Shown here: piece by piece, positions 26,855 through 34,336 of the stretch
Layout of the letters: each line of letters opens with the position of its first letter
Position numbering within the stretch: the stretch's first letter is position 1
NCBI GenBank assembly: GCA_045616445.1
Contig: JAZLGR010000026.1
Span: forward strand, 62,001 to 126,000
Origin: Fimousia sp045616445
Lineage (GTDB): Bacteria > Bacillota > Clostridia > Lachnospirales > Lachnospiraceae
DNA length: 64,000 bases
Direction: 5' to 3'
Program-made: the position numbers and the translations under genes
The notes under the pieces: model-generated
Databases searched by the model: none
Told to the model about the DNA's origin: nothing
Seen by the model: only the letters and a program-made list of their open reading frames with translations

Positions 26855-28051
26855 TTATTTTGTATGAGCAAGAATGAAGTCTAAGAGTTCATCTGCCACT
26901 TCGAATTTAGACATGATTTCAAGCTGTTTTTCTTCCTCTTTTGTGATGAAGGTAACCACGTTGGTATCTGTACCAAAGCCTGCACCCTGTACCTTTAAGT
27001 TATTGGCAACGATCATATCTAATTTTTTCTTATCCAGTTTTCTTCTGGAATTTTCCAGCATATTCTGTGTTTCCATGGAGAACCCACAGATAAACTGATC
27101 ATCTCTTCTGCATCCTGCAAGATACTGTAAGATGTCGGTGGTTCTTGTCAGCTCAATTGCCATTTCTCCGCCGTCTTTCTTCTTGATCTTATTGTCCGCA
27201 ACGGTAGCTGGGCGATAGTCCGCAACTGCTGCAGATTTTACAACGATATCGGCTTCGTCGAAATGATCACGAACAGCTTCAAACATATCCTGGGCACTTA
27301 CCACATTTACCACATTGACAAATGGCGGTGGAGTCTGATTGGTTACGCCTGTTACTAAAGTAACATCTGCGCCACGAAGCATGGCTGCTCTCGCAACGGC
27401 ATATCCCATCTTGCCTGTGGAATGATTTGTAATATAGCGAACCGGGTCAATGGCTTCTCTTGTTGGGCCTGCAGTAACTAATACCTTCTTGCCAGTTAAG
27501 TCTTTTTCTCTTGCGCATGCGCGTTCGATGTATTCTACTAATACTTCTTCGCTTGGAAGCTTCCCTGCTCCGGTATCTCCACAAGCGAGACGTCCTGCTG
27601 CCGGCTGAATGATCTCATAGCCGTAGCCTTCTAATTTTTTCAGGTTATCCTGTACGATTGGATTGTTAAACATATGGGTATTCATGGCTGGAGAAATGAG
27701 TTTAGGCGCTTCGCAGGCCATAATTGTTGTGCTTAACATATCGTCAGCGATACCATTTGCAATCTTTCCAATGATATTGGCAGAAGCCGGTGCGATGAGC
27801 ATACAGTCTGCTGCCTGTGCCACGGAGATGTGTGCTACGTGGAACTGGAAATTTCGGTCAAATGTATCCACCAGGCATTTGTGGTTGGTAAGTGTTTCAA
27901 ATGCGATTGGATTGATAAAGTTGGTTGCGTTCTTTGTCATGATTACATGAACGTCCGCATGCTTCTTGATCAGCATACTTGCAACATTTGCCATTTTGTA
28001 AGCTGCAATACTTCCTGTTACTCCTAATACAACGGTTTTGCCTTTTAACAT
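26855..28051 (-). CDS. coaBC: Bifunctional phosphopantothenoylcysteine decarboxylase/synthetase
   Basis: 398 residues. The N-terminal flavoprotein half (CoaC) has VLGVTGSIAAYKMANV, the catalytic His in HISVAQAADCMLIAPASANIIGK, and the PAMNTHMFNNP substrate loop. The C-terminal half (CoaB) has VTAGPTREAIDPVRYITNHSTGKMGYA and the NK motif in MIVANNL. It couples CTP-activated 4'-phosphopantothenate to cysteine and decarboxylates the product to 4'-phosphopantetheine. It is the last gene of the pantothenate operon. Confidence 0.97.
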   Translation of the reverse strand: MLKGKTVVLGVTGSIAAYKMANVASMLIKKHADVHVIMTKNATNFINPIAFETLTNHKCLVDTFDRNFQFHVAHISVAQAADCMLIAPASANIIGKIANGIADDMLSTTIMACEAPKLISPAMNTHMFNNPIVQDNLKKLEGYGYEIIQPAAGRLACGDTGAGKLPSEEVLVEYIERACAREKDLTGKKVLVTAGPTREAIDPVRYITNHSTGKMGYAVARAAMLRGADVTLVTGVTNQTPPPFVNVVNVVSAQDMFEAVRDHFDEADIVVKSAAVADYRPATVADNKIKKKDGGEMAIELTRTTDILQYLAGCRRDDQFICGFSMETQNMLENSRRKLDKKKLDMIVANNLKVQGAGFGTDTNVVTFITKEEEKQLEIMSKFEVADELLDFILAHTK

Positions 28052-28081
28052 ATCATTATCTCCTTATAAACATGTAATGAA

Positions 28082-28115
28082 TTACATATCCTCTATTACA
28101 TATCTTCTATTACAT
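28082..28115. repeat. Triple 14-bp tandem repeat across the panD stop codon
   Basis: TTACAT starts at 28082, 28096 and 28110, exactly 14 bases apart, within repeats of ATTACATATCTTCT with one base change. On the coding strand each copy gives ATGTAA. Since 14 is not a multiple of three, the three TAA codons fall in three different frames. Confidence 0.85.
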
Positions 28116-28499
28116 ATCTTCTAACCGACCATGTTTTTCATAATTGGTGATACGACTGATCTTGTTGTCGTCGTCCACAAATAATACCTTTGGTCTGTGT
28201 GTTTTTGCTTCCTCAGGAGTCATATCTGCATAGCACATGATAATGATCTTATCTCCTGTAGAAACACATCTTGCTGCAGCGCCGTTCAAGCAGATCATTC
28301 CGCTCCCACGTTCTCCAGCGATGGTATAGGTTTCAAAGCGGTTTCCATTGTTGACATCAACAATCTGAACCTTTTCATATTCTAAAATCCCAGACTCTTC
28401 GAGCAGTTCTTCATCCACTGTGATGCTTCCTACATAATCCAGTTCTGCCTGAACAACTGTGGCTCTGTGGATTTTTGCTTTTAACATATTAATCATCAT
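28110..28499 (-). CDS. panD: Aspartate 1-decarboxylase proenzyme
   Basis: 129 residues with an AGGAGA ribosome site about ten bases before the first ATG; MLKAKIHRA at the fifth codon is the start most family members use. The self-cleavage site is Gly-Ser in YVGSITVD, and the Ser becomes the pyruvoyl cofactor. It makes beta-alanine from aspartate for pantothenate. Other family landmarks are NGNRFETYTI, GSGMICLNGAAA and IIMCYADM. The stop region is triplicated (see the repeat entry). Confidence 0.96.
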   Translation of the reverse strand: MMINMLKAKIHRATVVQAELDYVGSITVDEELLEESGILEYEKVQIVDVNNGNRFETYTIAGERGSGMICLNGAAARCVSTGDKIIIMCYADMTPEEAKTHRPKVLFVDDDNKISRITNYEKHGRLEDM

Positions 28500-28548
28500 A
28501 ATTATAAGTTCTCCTAGTTATTCTGTAAAGTTTATAAATTCATACATG

Positions 28549-29403
28549 CTACTCAGCTGGATTAAAGTGGAAATTATCGATTAGACGAGCTGTATCATTG
28601 ATATAAACAGCGATTGCTGTCACGATTGGTCCTTCGATTTTGTCCACTGGCTGCATGGTAAGTCCATCTACTACTTTTACATAATCGATATGTGCCTGAG
28701 GCTCTGTTTCGATTAATTCTGTCATGGCTGCCACAATCTTCGCTGCATCTGTTTCTCCTTCTTCTGCCATTTTCTTGCCTAAGAAGATGCTCTTGCTTAA
28801 GATTAATGCTGCCTGACGTTCGGATTCATTTAAGTATGTGTTTCGGGAAGATTTTGCAAGGCCGTCTTCTTCACGGATGATTGGACATCCAACGATTTCG
28901 AGATCCATATTTAAGTCTTCCACCATACGTTTGATGATTGCTAACTGCTGTGCATCCTTCTCACCGAAGAATGCTTTGTCTGGTGATACGATGTTAAATA
29001 ATTTATTACAAACGGTACATACACCGCGGAAGTGAACTGGTCTGGATTTTCCACATAAGTCTTCTGTTAATACGGACATATCCACATAAGAGCAGAATCT
29101 TGAGGAATACATTTCAGATGGTTCTGGGTGGAATACCATAGCCACGCCCATTTCATCACAGAGCTTGCAGTCTGCTTCGAAATCTCTTGGGTAGGATGCA
29201 AGGTCTTCTGTTGGACCAAACTGCATTGGGTTTAAGAATACGCTGACAACCACTTTGTCACACTGTTCCACACCCTTCTTCATTAAGCTTGCATGTCCTT
29301 CGTGAAGGTATCCCATGGTTGGCACTAACCCAACAGTCAGTCCTTCCTTCTTCCATGCTTTTACCTGTTCTCTTACTTCCTTAACTGTATACGCGATTTT
29401 CAT
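28549..29403 (-). CDS. panC: Pantothenate synthetase
   Basis: 284 residues, the normal length. It joins pantoate and beta-alanine with ATP through a pantoyl-adenylate. Visible are VPTMGYLHEGHASLM (the HxGH nucleotide motif), VSVFLNPMQFGPTEDLASYPR, FGEKDAQQLAIIKRMV and the KMSKS-like AKSSRNTYL. It lies between panB and panD in the operon, with short gaps. Confidence 0.97.
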   Translation of the reverse strand: MKIAYTVKEVREQVKAWKKEGLTVGLVPTMGYLHEGHASLMKKGVEQCDKVVVSVFLNPMQFGPTEDLASYPRDFEADCKLCDEMGVAMVFHPEPSEMYSSRFCSYVDMSVLTEDLCGKSRPVHFRGVCTVCNKLFNIVSPDKAFFGEKDAQQLAIIKRMVEDLNMDLEIVGCPIIREEDGLAKSSRNTYLNESERQAALILSKSIFLGKKMAEEGETDAAKIVAAMTELIETEPQAHIDYVKVVDGLTMQPVDKIEGPIVTAIAVYINDTARLIDNFHFNPAE

Positions 29404-29432
29404 TTTATTTATCTCCTATTTCTTCTAATCTA

Positions 29433-30266
29433 TTAATAAAGCTTTTCGATGACATCTTCAGCGATTGTGTAGCAGTGCTTATCCTCAGGGAAGCTTACTT
29501 CTTTTACTTCTTTAATATAGTCTGCAAATGCACCTCTCATAATTGTTCCAACATCTGCATAACGTTTTACGAATTTTGGTGTGAAGTCCGTGAACATGCC
29601 AAGTACATCCTGGAATACCAGAACCTGTCCGTCACAATCCGGACCAGCACCAATTCCGATTGTTGGAATATGAACTGCTTCTGTTGCAAGTTTTGCGATT
29701 GGTGCAGGAACACCTTCAATTACGATTGCACAAGCGCCTGCTGCTTCTACTGCCTTTGCATCTTCTATGAGCTGTTTTGCTGCAGCTTCTGTTTTCCCCT
29801 GTACCTTGTGTCCGCCAAAGATATTGATGGACTGTGGTGTTAAACCGATATGTGCAATAACAGGAATGGATGCATTGGTGATTGCATCAATGACTGGTGC
29901 CATCTTTACGCCGCCTTCTAATTTCACTGCATCACAGCCTGTTTCCTTCATGATACGACCAGCATTTACGACTGCATCATATACAGAAGTCTGATAAGAC
30001 ATGAACGGCATATCGATGATTACAAGTGCTCTTTTTGCGCCACGCACAACGGAACCGCCGTAAGTGATCATGTTGTCAACGGTTACTGGAATTGTATTTT
30101 CATAGCCTAACATAACATTTCCAAGGGAATCGCCAACTAAGATTGTATCAACGCCTGCTTCGTCTTCTAATTTTGCTGTGGAGTAATCATATGCTGTTAA
30201 CATTGTGATTTTTTCCCCAGCATCTTTCATCTGCTGAAGTGTTGTAACTGTAACTTTCTTTGCCAT
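29433..30266 (-). CDS. panB: 3-Methyl-2-oxobutanoate hydroxymethyltransferase
   Basis: 277 residues. It moves a hydroxymethyl group from methylene-tetrahydrofolate to ketoisovalerate to give ketopantoate. Landmarks are LTAYDYSTAKLEDEAGVDTILVGDSLGNVMLGYENT, the metal ligands in VIIDMPFMSY, the KLEGG motif, HIGLTPQS, and IGIGAGPDCDGQVLV. The gene starts one base after the stop of the upstream reductase-like gene, so the two are coupled. Confidence 0.97.
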   Translation of the reverse strand: MAKKVTVTTLQQMKDAGEKITMLTAYDYSTAKLEDEAGVDTILVGDSLGNVMLGYENTIPVTVDNMITYGGSVVRGAKRALVIIDMPFMSYQTSVYDAVVNAGRIMKETGCDAVKLEGGVKMAPVIDAITNASIPVIAHIGLTPQSINIFGGHKVQGKTEAAAKQLIEDAKAVEAAGACAIVIEGVPAPIAKLATEAVHIPTIGIGAGPDCDGQVLVFQDVLGMFTDFTPKFVKRYADVGTIMRGAFADYIKEVKEVSFPEDKHCYTIAEDVIEKLY

Positions 30267-30267
30267 T

Positions 30268-31113
30268 TTACTTTTCCTCCAATAGTTTCATCATTAAAGT
30301 TTCATTTCGTTCTGGGTATTTACGTTTTGTGATATGCATCAGCATCTTTGAGCATGCCTGATACACAGCCTTCTGCTCCTCATCAAGCACCTGCAAATGT
30401 TTCTGTACGGTTTGCACATCATTTCTCTCAACGGGTCCGGTCAGTGCTTTTGTCGTTCCAACTGCCAGAATATTGTCAAGATTTTTAAGAGCCAGTGGCT
30501 TCACTGCCATCAAAGACTCTTCCTCTGAAAATCCACAATCGTAAAGAAGATCGGTAGCCATTTCAAATAATGCCACAACCTGATTAGAGACCATCACGGC
30601 CGCTGCATGGTAAGCGGTTTTAGTCTCAGCCTCGATGGCCTTCACCTTATTACCAAAACTCTCAAATAGACGTACCATCTCATCTCGTCCCTCCACACAT
30701 CCTTCAATGGTGATCAGGGCACTCTGCAGACTTTCGTATGAAATTGTTTTACTGTTAAATGGAAACATTGGATGAATTGAATATCCATGAGCACCGGTCT
30801 CATGAATACCTGAAAAGATTTCAGTGGATAAAGAACCACTGCAATGACATATGCTTTTTCCTTCGATCGGAAAAGCTTTTACCTGATTCCAGACTGTCTG
30901 AATCTGACCGTCTGGTACTGTAAGAAATAGAGTATCACATGTTTTTACAAGTTCTTCCATTGTATCAAACTGTGTTGTGTTGGTTAATTGCGCTGCCTCT
31001 TGTGCGGACTGGGCCGTTCTACTAAAGTAGCCAGCGACTTCTAAATGATGATAGAGAAAATATCTCCCGAGTGAGCAACCTACGTTACCCGCGCCGACAA
31101 ATCCTATCTTCAT
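30268..31113 (-). CDS. panG: Rossmann/DUF2520 protein, probable PanG-type ketopantoate reductase
   Basis: 281 residues. The N-terminal NADP fold begins IGFVGAGNVGCSLGRYF, followed by FSRTAQSAQEA and LFLTVPDGQI. The C-terminal half is helical (DUF2520-like), with the conserved Lys in KTAYHAAAVMVSNQVVALF. From memory, PanG of Francisella is a ketopantoate reductase of this family. Its place as first gene of panG-panB-panC-panD-coaBC fills the one missing step, NADPH reduction of ketopantoate to pantoate. The ribosome site is GAGGTG. Assignment to the family is firm; the enzymatic role rests on context. A second, PanE-type candidate is at 56380-57327. Confidence 0.8.
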   Translation of the reverse strand: MKIGFVGAGNVGCSLGRYFLYHHLEVAGYFSRTAQSAQEAAQLTNTTQFDTMEELVKTCDTLFLTVPDGQIQTVWNQVKAFPIEGKSICHCSGSLSTEIFSGIHETGAHGYSIHPMFPFNSKTISYESLQSALITIEGCVEGRDEMVRLFESFGNKVKAIEAETKTAYHAAAVMVSNQVVALFEMATDLLYDCGFSEEESLMAVKPLALKNLDNILAVGTTKALTGPVERNDVQTVQKHLQVLDEEQKAVYQACSKMLMHITKRKYPERNETLMMKLLEEK

Positions 31114-31268
31114 ATGATCACCTCATTTCTATCATAAGGTGACACTCTAAGTCTTATTCCTTCTGGATATAAGCTTACCTGATTGAAAAGTATAATATCA
31201 TTGGTATAGTTTCTTTTCAGAATACCATCCATTTGGAATATATCAAACCGCTTTCTTCTTGTAAACAT
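31110..31268 (-). CDS. Possible 52-residue ORF overlapping the panG start
   Basis: A frame opening at ATG 31268 runs 52 codons (starting MFTRRKRFDIF, ending YDRNEVII) and stops in TGA that overlaps the panG ATG as ATGA. The overlap is the usual sign of translational coupling. Against it, there is no ribosome site before the ATG and no family I recognise. It may simply be the untranslated leader of the pan operon. Confidence 0.2.
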   Translation of the reverse strand: MFTRRKRFDIFQMDGILKRNYTNDIILFNQVSLYPEGIRLRVSPYDRNEVII

Positions 31269-31388
31269 TTTTTCATTAAGTATTGAAAAAAATGCAAAAT
31301 CATAAATAGGGATCCATGCCGGCTTTTAGAAAATGATTCAGGAGTGATTTGGGAGCAGTTTGACGTAGTGATTTGAGCAAAAAAATAA

Positions 31389-31421
31389 GGCCATCTGATT
31401 GTTGTTTCAATTCAGATGGCC
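31389..31421 (-). terminator. Terminator of an orphan minus-strand transcript
   Basis: GGCCATCTGA (31389-31398) pairs with TCAGATGGCC (31412-31421). On the minus strand it is followed by TTATTTTTTT. No annotated minus-strand gene ends just upstream of it; the nearest, the AIM24 gene, has its own terminator at 31807. Confidence 0.85.
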
Positions 31422-31536
31422 GATTAATGAATTTCTAGAAGTTTCACTGTATTACCTCGCTTTCTTTGATTTGATATTCAGTTTTCAGTTTTTATTCGAT
31501 TAACTCATGCTGAGATTAAAAAGGGGATAAAATAAA

Positions 31537-31659
31537 ATGTTAATAGTTGTTATGCCAATGGTCTTTACCTCCTGCTACTATAAGAATCGATGCAATTTCA
31601 CTTTATGTGGGCTTCTCTACTTAAGCCGATGGAAAAAAGTTCCTTTGTCTTTGTGTTGA
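31537..31659 (+). CDS. Possible 40-residue cysteine-rich small protein
   Basis: ATG 31537 to TGA 31659, preceded by AAAAGGGGATAAAATAAA, a passable ribosome site. The product starts with a hydrophobic run (MLIVVMPMVF), has four Cys and a basic C-terminal part (SRWKKVPLSLC). A hairpin terminator working on the + strand follows at 31807-31844. The strong minus-strand promoter just downstream would make an RNA antisense to the entire frame, the layout of a type I toxin-antitoxin pair. The length and composition fit loosely; no homologue is recognised and no good + strand promoter was seen. Confidence 0.3.
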   Translation: MLIVVMPMVFTSCYYKNRCNFTLCGLLYLSRWKKVPLSLC

Positions 31660-31681
31660 TCTCTTCTTTGTTTGTATCTCT

Positions 31682-31710
31682 ATTATATGGCAGCTTATAT
31701 TGTTTGTCAA
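31682..31710 (-). promoter_or_regulatory. Consensus promoter in the gene-poor stretch
   Basis: Read on the minus strand: TTGACA (31710-31705), 17-base spacer, TATAAT (31687-31682), a perfect match in both boxes and spacing, the best promoter in the window. It drives nothing annotated. Confidence 0.85.
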
Positions 31711-31806
31711 CTGTTTTTTGATAATTTATTTGTATTTATATTGTATTCAGAATATTCAGATAATTAAACAGATAAAAAGAGCTAAAAAACCCGAAAAGAA
31801 CAAAAA

Positions 31807-31845
31807 AGAACCTCTGCCAACACGCTCTGCAGAGGTTCTCGTTTT
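31807..31845. terminator. Bidirectional terminator downstream of the AIM24 gene
   Basis: AGAACCTCTGC (31807-31817) pairs with GCAGAGGTTCT (31829-31839). Tails are CGTTTTTATT on the + strand and TTTTTTG on the minus strand, so it can end the AIM24 transcript and any + strand RNA from 31.5 kb. The remaining bases 31846-32004 are AT-rich, with nothing else recognised. Confidence 0.8.
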
Positions 31846-32004
31846 TATTGAAAAGAGAGGATAAAAAATATATGAAAAACTAATTAGCAAGTTTGATTTT
31901 TATTGGTCACTTGCTATGATTTAATTATAGCTCATTCTATCGGGAATTCAATTTTCAAACTATAAACAATTATAAAGAAAGTATAAACTCCAATGAACTA
32001 TTTA

Positions 32005-32835
32005 TTATCTACCCTCATGTTTGGTCGCTACTGGTTCATTATGGGTTGCATGGTACAGACAGTCTGTCAGTGCAACCGGACTTAATAACACGCGGCCGGT
32101 TCCTCGGTAAACATTTAATAAACCTTCTCCGTTCATAGCACTTCCTGCCAGGGTTTTGGAGGATCGTTCTACGGTGAAGTTCAAGGACTTGGACCAGCAG
32201 ATTGCGAAGTTGCCATCTAACTTTAATACATCATCATCCAGATATACTTCGATCAACTCATCCTGTGGCACGTTGCTTTCTAATGCTGCAACACCATCAC
32301 CCTTTAAGTAAAGATTGAATAAACCTTCATTCCCAAGTGCTGCGGAGGATAAGGATTTTCTCATGGCAACCTTATTCTCAATGTCGCCATCACATGCTAA
32401 AAACATGCCATCTTCCATGACCATCCCGCCATCCTTGGACCAGTCACCAATATCCTGAAGGATGATATATTTGTAGGTAGGTTCTAACACAATGATACCA
32501 TTGCCTTTGTATTCCGGTTTGATGGTTGTTTCATTGGTAAGGGAACCTTTCAGCTTTTTGCTGAAGAAGTCGCCAACTCCCTTCACGCCAGTTGTCGCTT
32601 CCACATCTCCCACGATCCACTGCATTGCACCGGACTGCAGAATTGCAGAATGATCATCATCAAGTTCAATGACAATCTGACGTTTACGCACGTGCATCTG
32701 CCCCATGAAATACTCTCGGGTAGCATTTTCCGGAGCCACACTGGTATCCTTCTGACATTCGATTACCTTGAAGTTGTCCATCTCTTCTACAACCACACGG
32801 TTATAGTTTTCCATATTGAAAATTTCTACTGCCAT
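32005..32835 (-). CDS. AIM24 family protein
   Basis: 276 residues. The sequence is dominated by short beta strands and glycine turns (GVKGVGDFFSKKLKGSL, YKGNGIIVLEPTYKYIIL, GEGLLNVYRGTGRVLLSP), the pattern of the AIM24/TerD-adjacent beta-roll family. The biochemical function in bacteria is not established. The ribosome site is AAGGAGGG. It lies 36 bases after metK with no terminator between, so it should be co-transcribed under the SAM riboswitch. Confidence 0.8.
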   Translation of the reverse strand: MAVEIFNMENYNRVVVEEMDNFKVIECQKDTSVAPENATREYFMGQMHVRKRQIVIELDDDHSAILQSGAMQWIVGDVEATTGVKGVGDFFSKKLKGSLTNETTIKPEYKGNGIIVLEPTYKYIILQDIGDWSKDGGMVMEDGMFLACDGDIENKVAMRKSLSSAALGNEGLFNLYLKGDGVAALESNVPQDELIEVYLDDDVLKLDGNFAICWSKSLNFTVERSSKTLAGSAMNGEGLLNVYRGTGRVLLSPVALTDCLYHATHNEPVATKHEGR

Positions 32836-32871
32836 CTGTTCTCCCTCCTTCAGGGTTTCATCGGTTTGATT

Positions 32872-34059
32872 TTATAAATAAGCTTTTAAAACGTCTACTT
32901 TATCAAGTTTTTCCCAAGGAAGATCAAGATCATTTCTTCCAAAGTGACCATACGCTGCTGTCTGTTTGTAGATTGGTCTTCTAAGATCTAACATTTTGAT
33001 GATGCCAGCTGGACGAAGATCGAAGTGTTCTCTTACGATATCTACCAATGCATCTTCAGAGATTTTACCTGTGCCAAATGTATCGATCATAACGGATGTA
33101 GGCTGAGCAACACCGATTGCGTAGGATAACTGAATTTCACATTTGTCTGCTAATCCTGCTGCTACGATATTCTTTGCAACATAACGAGCTGCATATGCTG
33201 CAGAACGGTCTACCTTTGTACAGTCTTTTCCGGAGAACGCACCGCCGCCGTGACGAGCATATCCACCGTATGTATCTACGATGATCTTACGACCTGTAAG
33301 ACCTGCATCACCGTGTGGGCCACCGATTACGAAACGGCCTGTTGGGTTGATGAACATCTTTGTATTGTCATCTACTAATTCTGCTGGAAGTACTGGATCA
33401 AATACATACTTCTTGATATCTTCATGGATCTGTTCCTGACTTATTTCAGCTCCGTGCTGTGTGGATAATACAACAGCATCTAATCTTTCAGGTTTTCCTT
33501 CTGCATCGTACTGTACAGTTACCTGAGATTTTCCATCTGGTCTTAAGTAAGGAAGTGTTCCATTCTTACGAACTTCTGTTAATTTCAGAGTTAATTTATG
33601 TGCAAGGGAGATTGGGTAAGGCATGAATTCTTCTGTTTCATTGGAAGCATAACCAAACATCATACCCTGGTCACCAGCACCGATTGCTTCGATTTCTTCA
33701 TCAGACATCTGATTTTCTTTTGCTTCTAATGCTTTGTCTACACCCATAGCGATGTCTGTGGACTGTTCATCAAGTGCAACTAATACACCACATGTTTCTG
33801 CATCGAAACCAAATTTACCTCTTGTGTATCCGATTTCTTTGATGGTATTACGTACGATTTTCTGATAATCCACGCTTGCTTTTGTTGTGATTTCACCCAT
33901 GATCATAACCAAACCTGTTGTTGTACATGTCTCACATGCAACACGGCTCATTGGGTCCTGTTCTAATAATGCATCTAAAATTGCGTCTGAAATCTGGTCA
34001 CAAATCTTATCAGGATGTCCTTCTGTTACAGATTCAGATGTGAATAATAATTTTTCCAT
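32872..34059 (-). CDS. metK: S-adenosylmethionine synthetase
   Basis: 395 residues. It makes SAM from methionine and ATP. Landmarks are SESVTEGHPDKICDQISDAILDA at the N-terminus, the GAGDQGMMFGYA loop that closes the active site, the GGPHGDAGLTGRKIIVDTYGG P-loop-like motif, and GGGAFSGKDCTKVDRSAAYAARY. Expression should be turned down when SAM is high, by the SAM-I riboswitch and terminator just upstream. Confidence 0.98.
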   Translation of the reverse strand: MEKLLFTSESVTEGHPDKICDQISDAILDALLEQDPMSRVACETCTTTGLVMIMGEITTKASVDYQKIVRNTIKEIGYTRGKFGFDAETCGVLVALDEQSTDIAMGVDKALEAKENQMSDEEIEAIGAGDQGMMFGYASNETEEFMPYPISLAHKLTLKLTEVRKNGTLPYLRPDGKSQVTVQYDAEGKPERLDAVVLSTQHGAEISQEQIHEDIKKYVFDPVLPAELVDDNTKMFINPTGRFVIGGPHGDAGLTGRKIIVDTYGGYARHGGGAFSGKDCTKVDRSAAYAARYVAKNIVAAGLADKCEIQLSYAIGVAQPTSVMIDTFGTGKISEDALVDIVREHFDLRPAGIIKMLDLRRPIYKQTAAYGHFGRNDLDLPWEKLDKVDVLKAYL

Positions 34060-34121
34060 TTACATTTCCTTTCTCTGTTTTCTTGTTCTTAATCTATTGT
34101 GTACTTTTTATAGATGAAAAA

Positions 34122-34144
34122 AGTCCGGTCTAAAAGACCGGACT
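34122..34144 (-). terminator. Riboswitch-controlled terminator before metK
   Basis: AGTCCGGTCT (34122-34131) pairs with AGACCGGACT (34135-34144) around a short loop. On the minus strand it is followed by TTTTTTC. It is the off-state hairpin of the SAM riboswitch. Confidence 0.9.
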
Positions 34145-34149
34145 GTAAC

Positions 34150-34270
34150 TTGCTTTATACAAATCATCTTATTGCTCCACATAATATGTGGCTCCGGCCG
34201 GCACCTTCCATTGCTGGGGTTGCCACGATTTCATCGGCCCTTAAACCTCCATCGTTCTTAATAAGAAACT
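34150..34270 (-). promoter_or_regulatory. SAM-I (S-box) riboswitch
   Basis: On the minus strand the aptamer reads CUUAUUAAGAACGAUGGAGG, then GGGCCGAUGAAAUCGUGGCAACC, then a GGUGCC segment, matching the S-box core (P1 start, the GGAGG turn, GGGCC...GAUGAA...GGCAACC of P2-P3). A terminator follows and metK lies about 60 bases beyond. SAM binding is expected to favour the terminator. The exact 3' end of the aptamer is approximate. Confidence 0.95.
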
Positions 34271-34336
34271 CATATTTCATCATGTAGTAGCAATCATACT
34301 ACCTAATTTTATAAATGTCAACAGGCTACGCACAGA

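Larger units (their letters stand above)
31389..31676 (-). ncRNA. Candidate small RNA or antisense RNA
   Basis: A consensus promoter (31682-31710) and a strong terminator (31389-31421) enclose about 290 bases of minus-strand transcript. It contains CAGGAGGTAAAGACC, a near-perfect ribosome site, but only start-stop or very short frames follow: TTG-GCA-TAA, a 20-codon frame from an ATT, and a seven-codon GTG frame just before the terminator preceded by GAGGT. The transcript is complementary to the whole of the 40-codon plus-strand frame at 31537-31659. It does not look like 6S RNA, tmRNA or RNase P. Confidence 0.55.

Noticed and set aside
28082..28115. Reading the 14-bp repeats as a CRISPR remnant
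   Set aside because: Units are contiguous without spacers and too short; no cas gene is in the window.
29475..29843. Cysteine-rich plus-strand frame in panB
   Set aside because: Antisense of a well-conserved gene; the Cys and Phe richness comes from complementing common Ala, Gly and Glu codons.
31389..31676. Naming the orphan minus-strand RNA as 6S RNA
   Set aside because: Its ends do not pair into the long 6S helix and no central bubble is visible.
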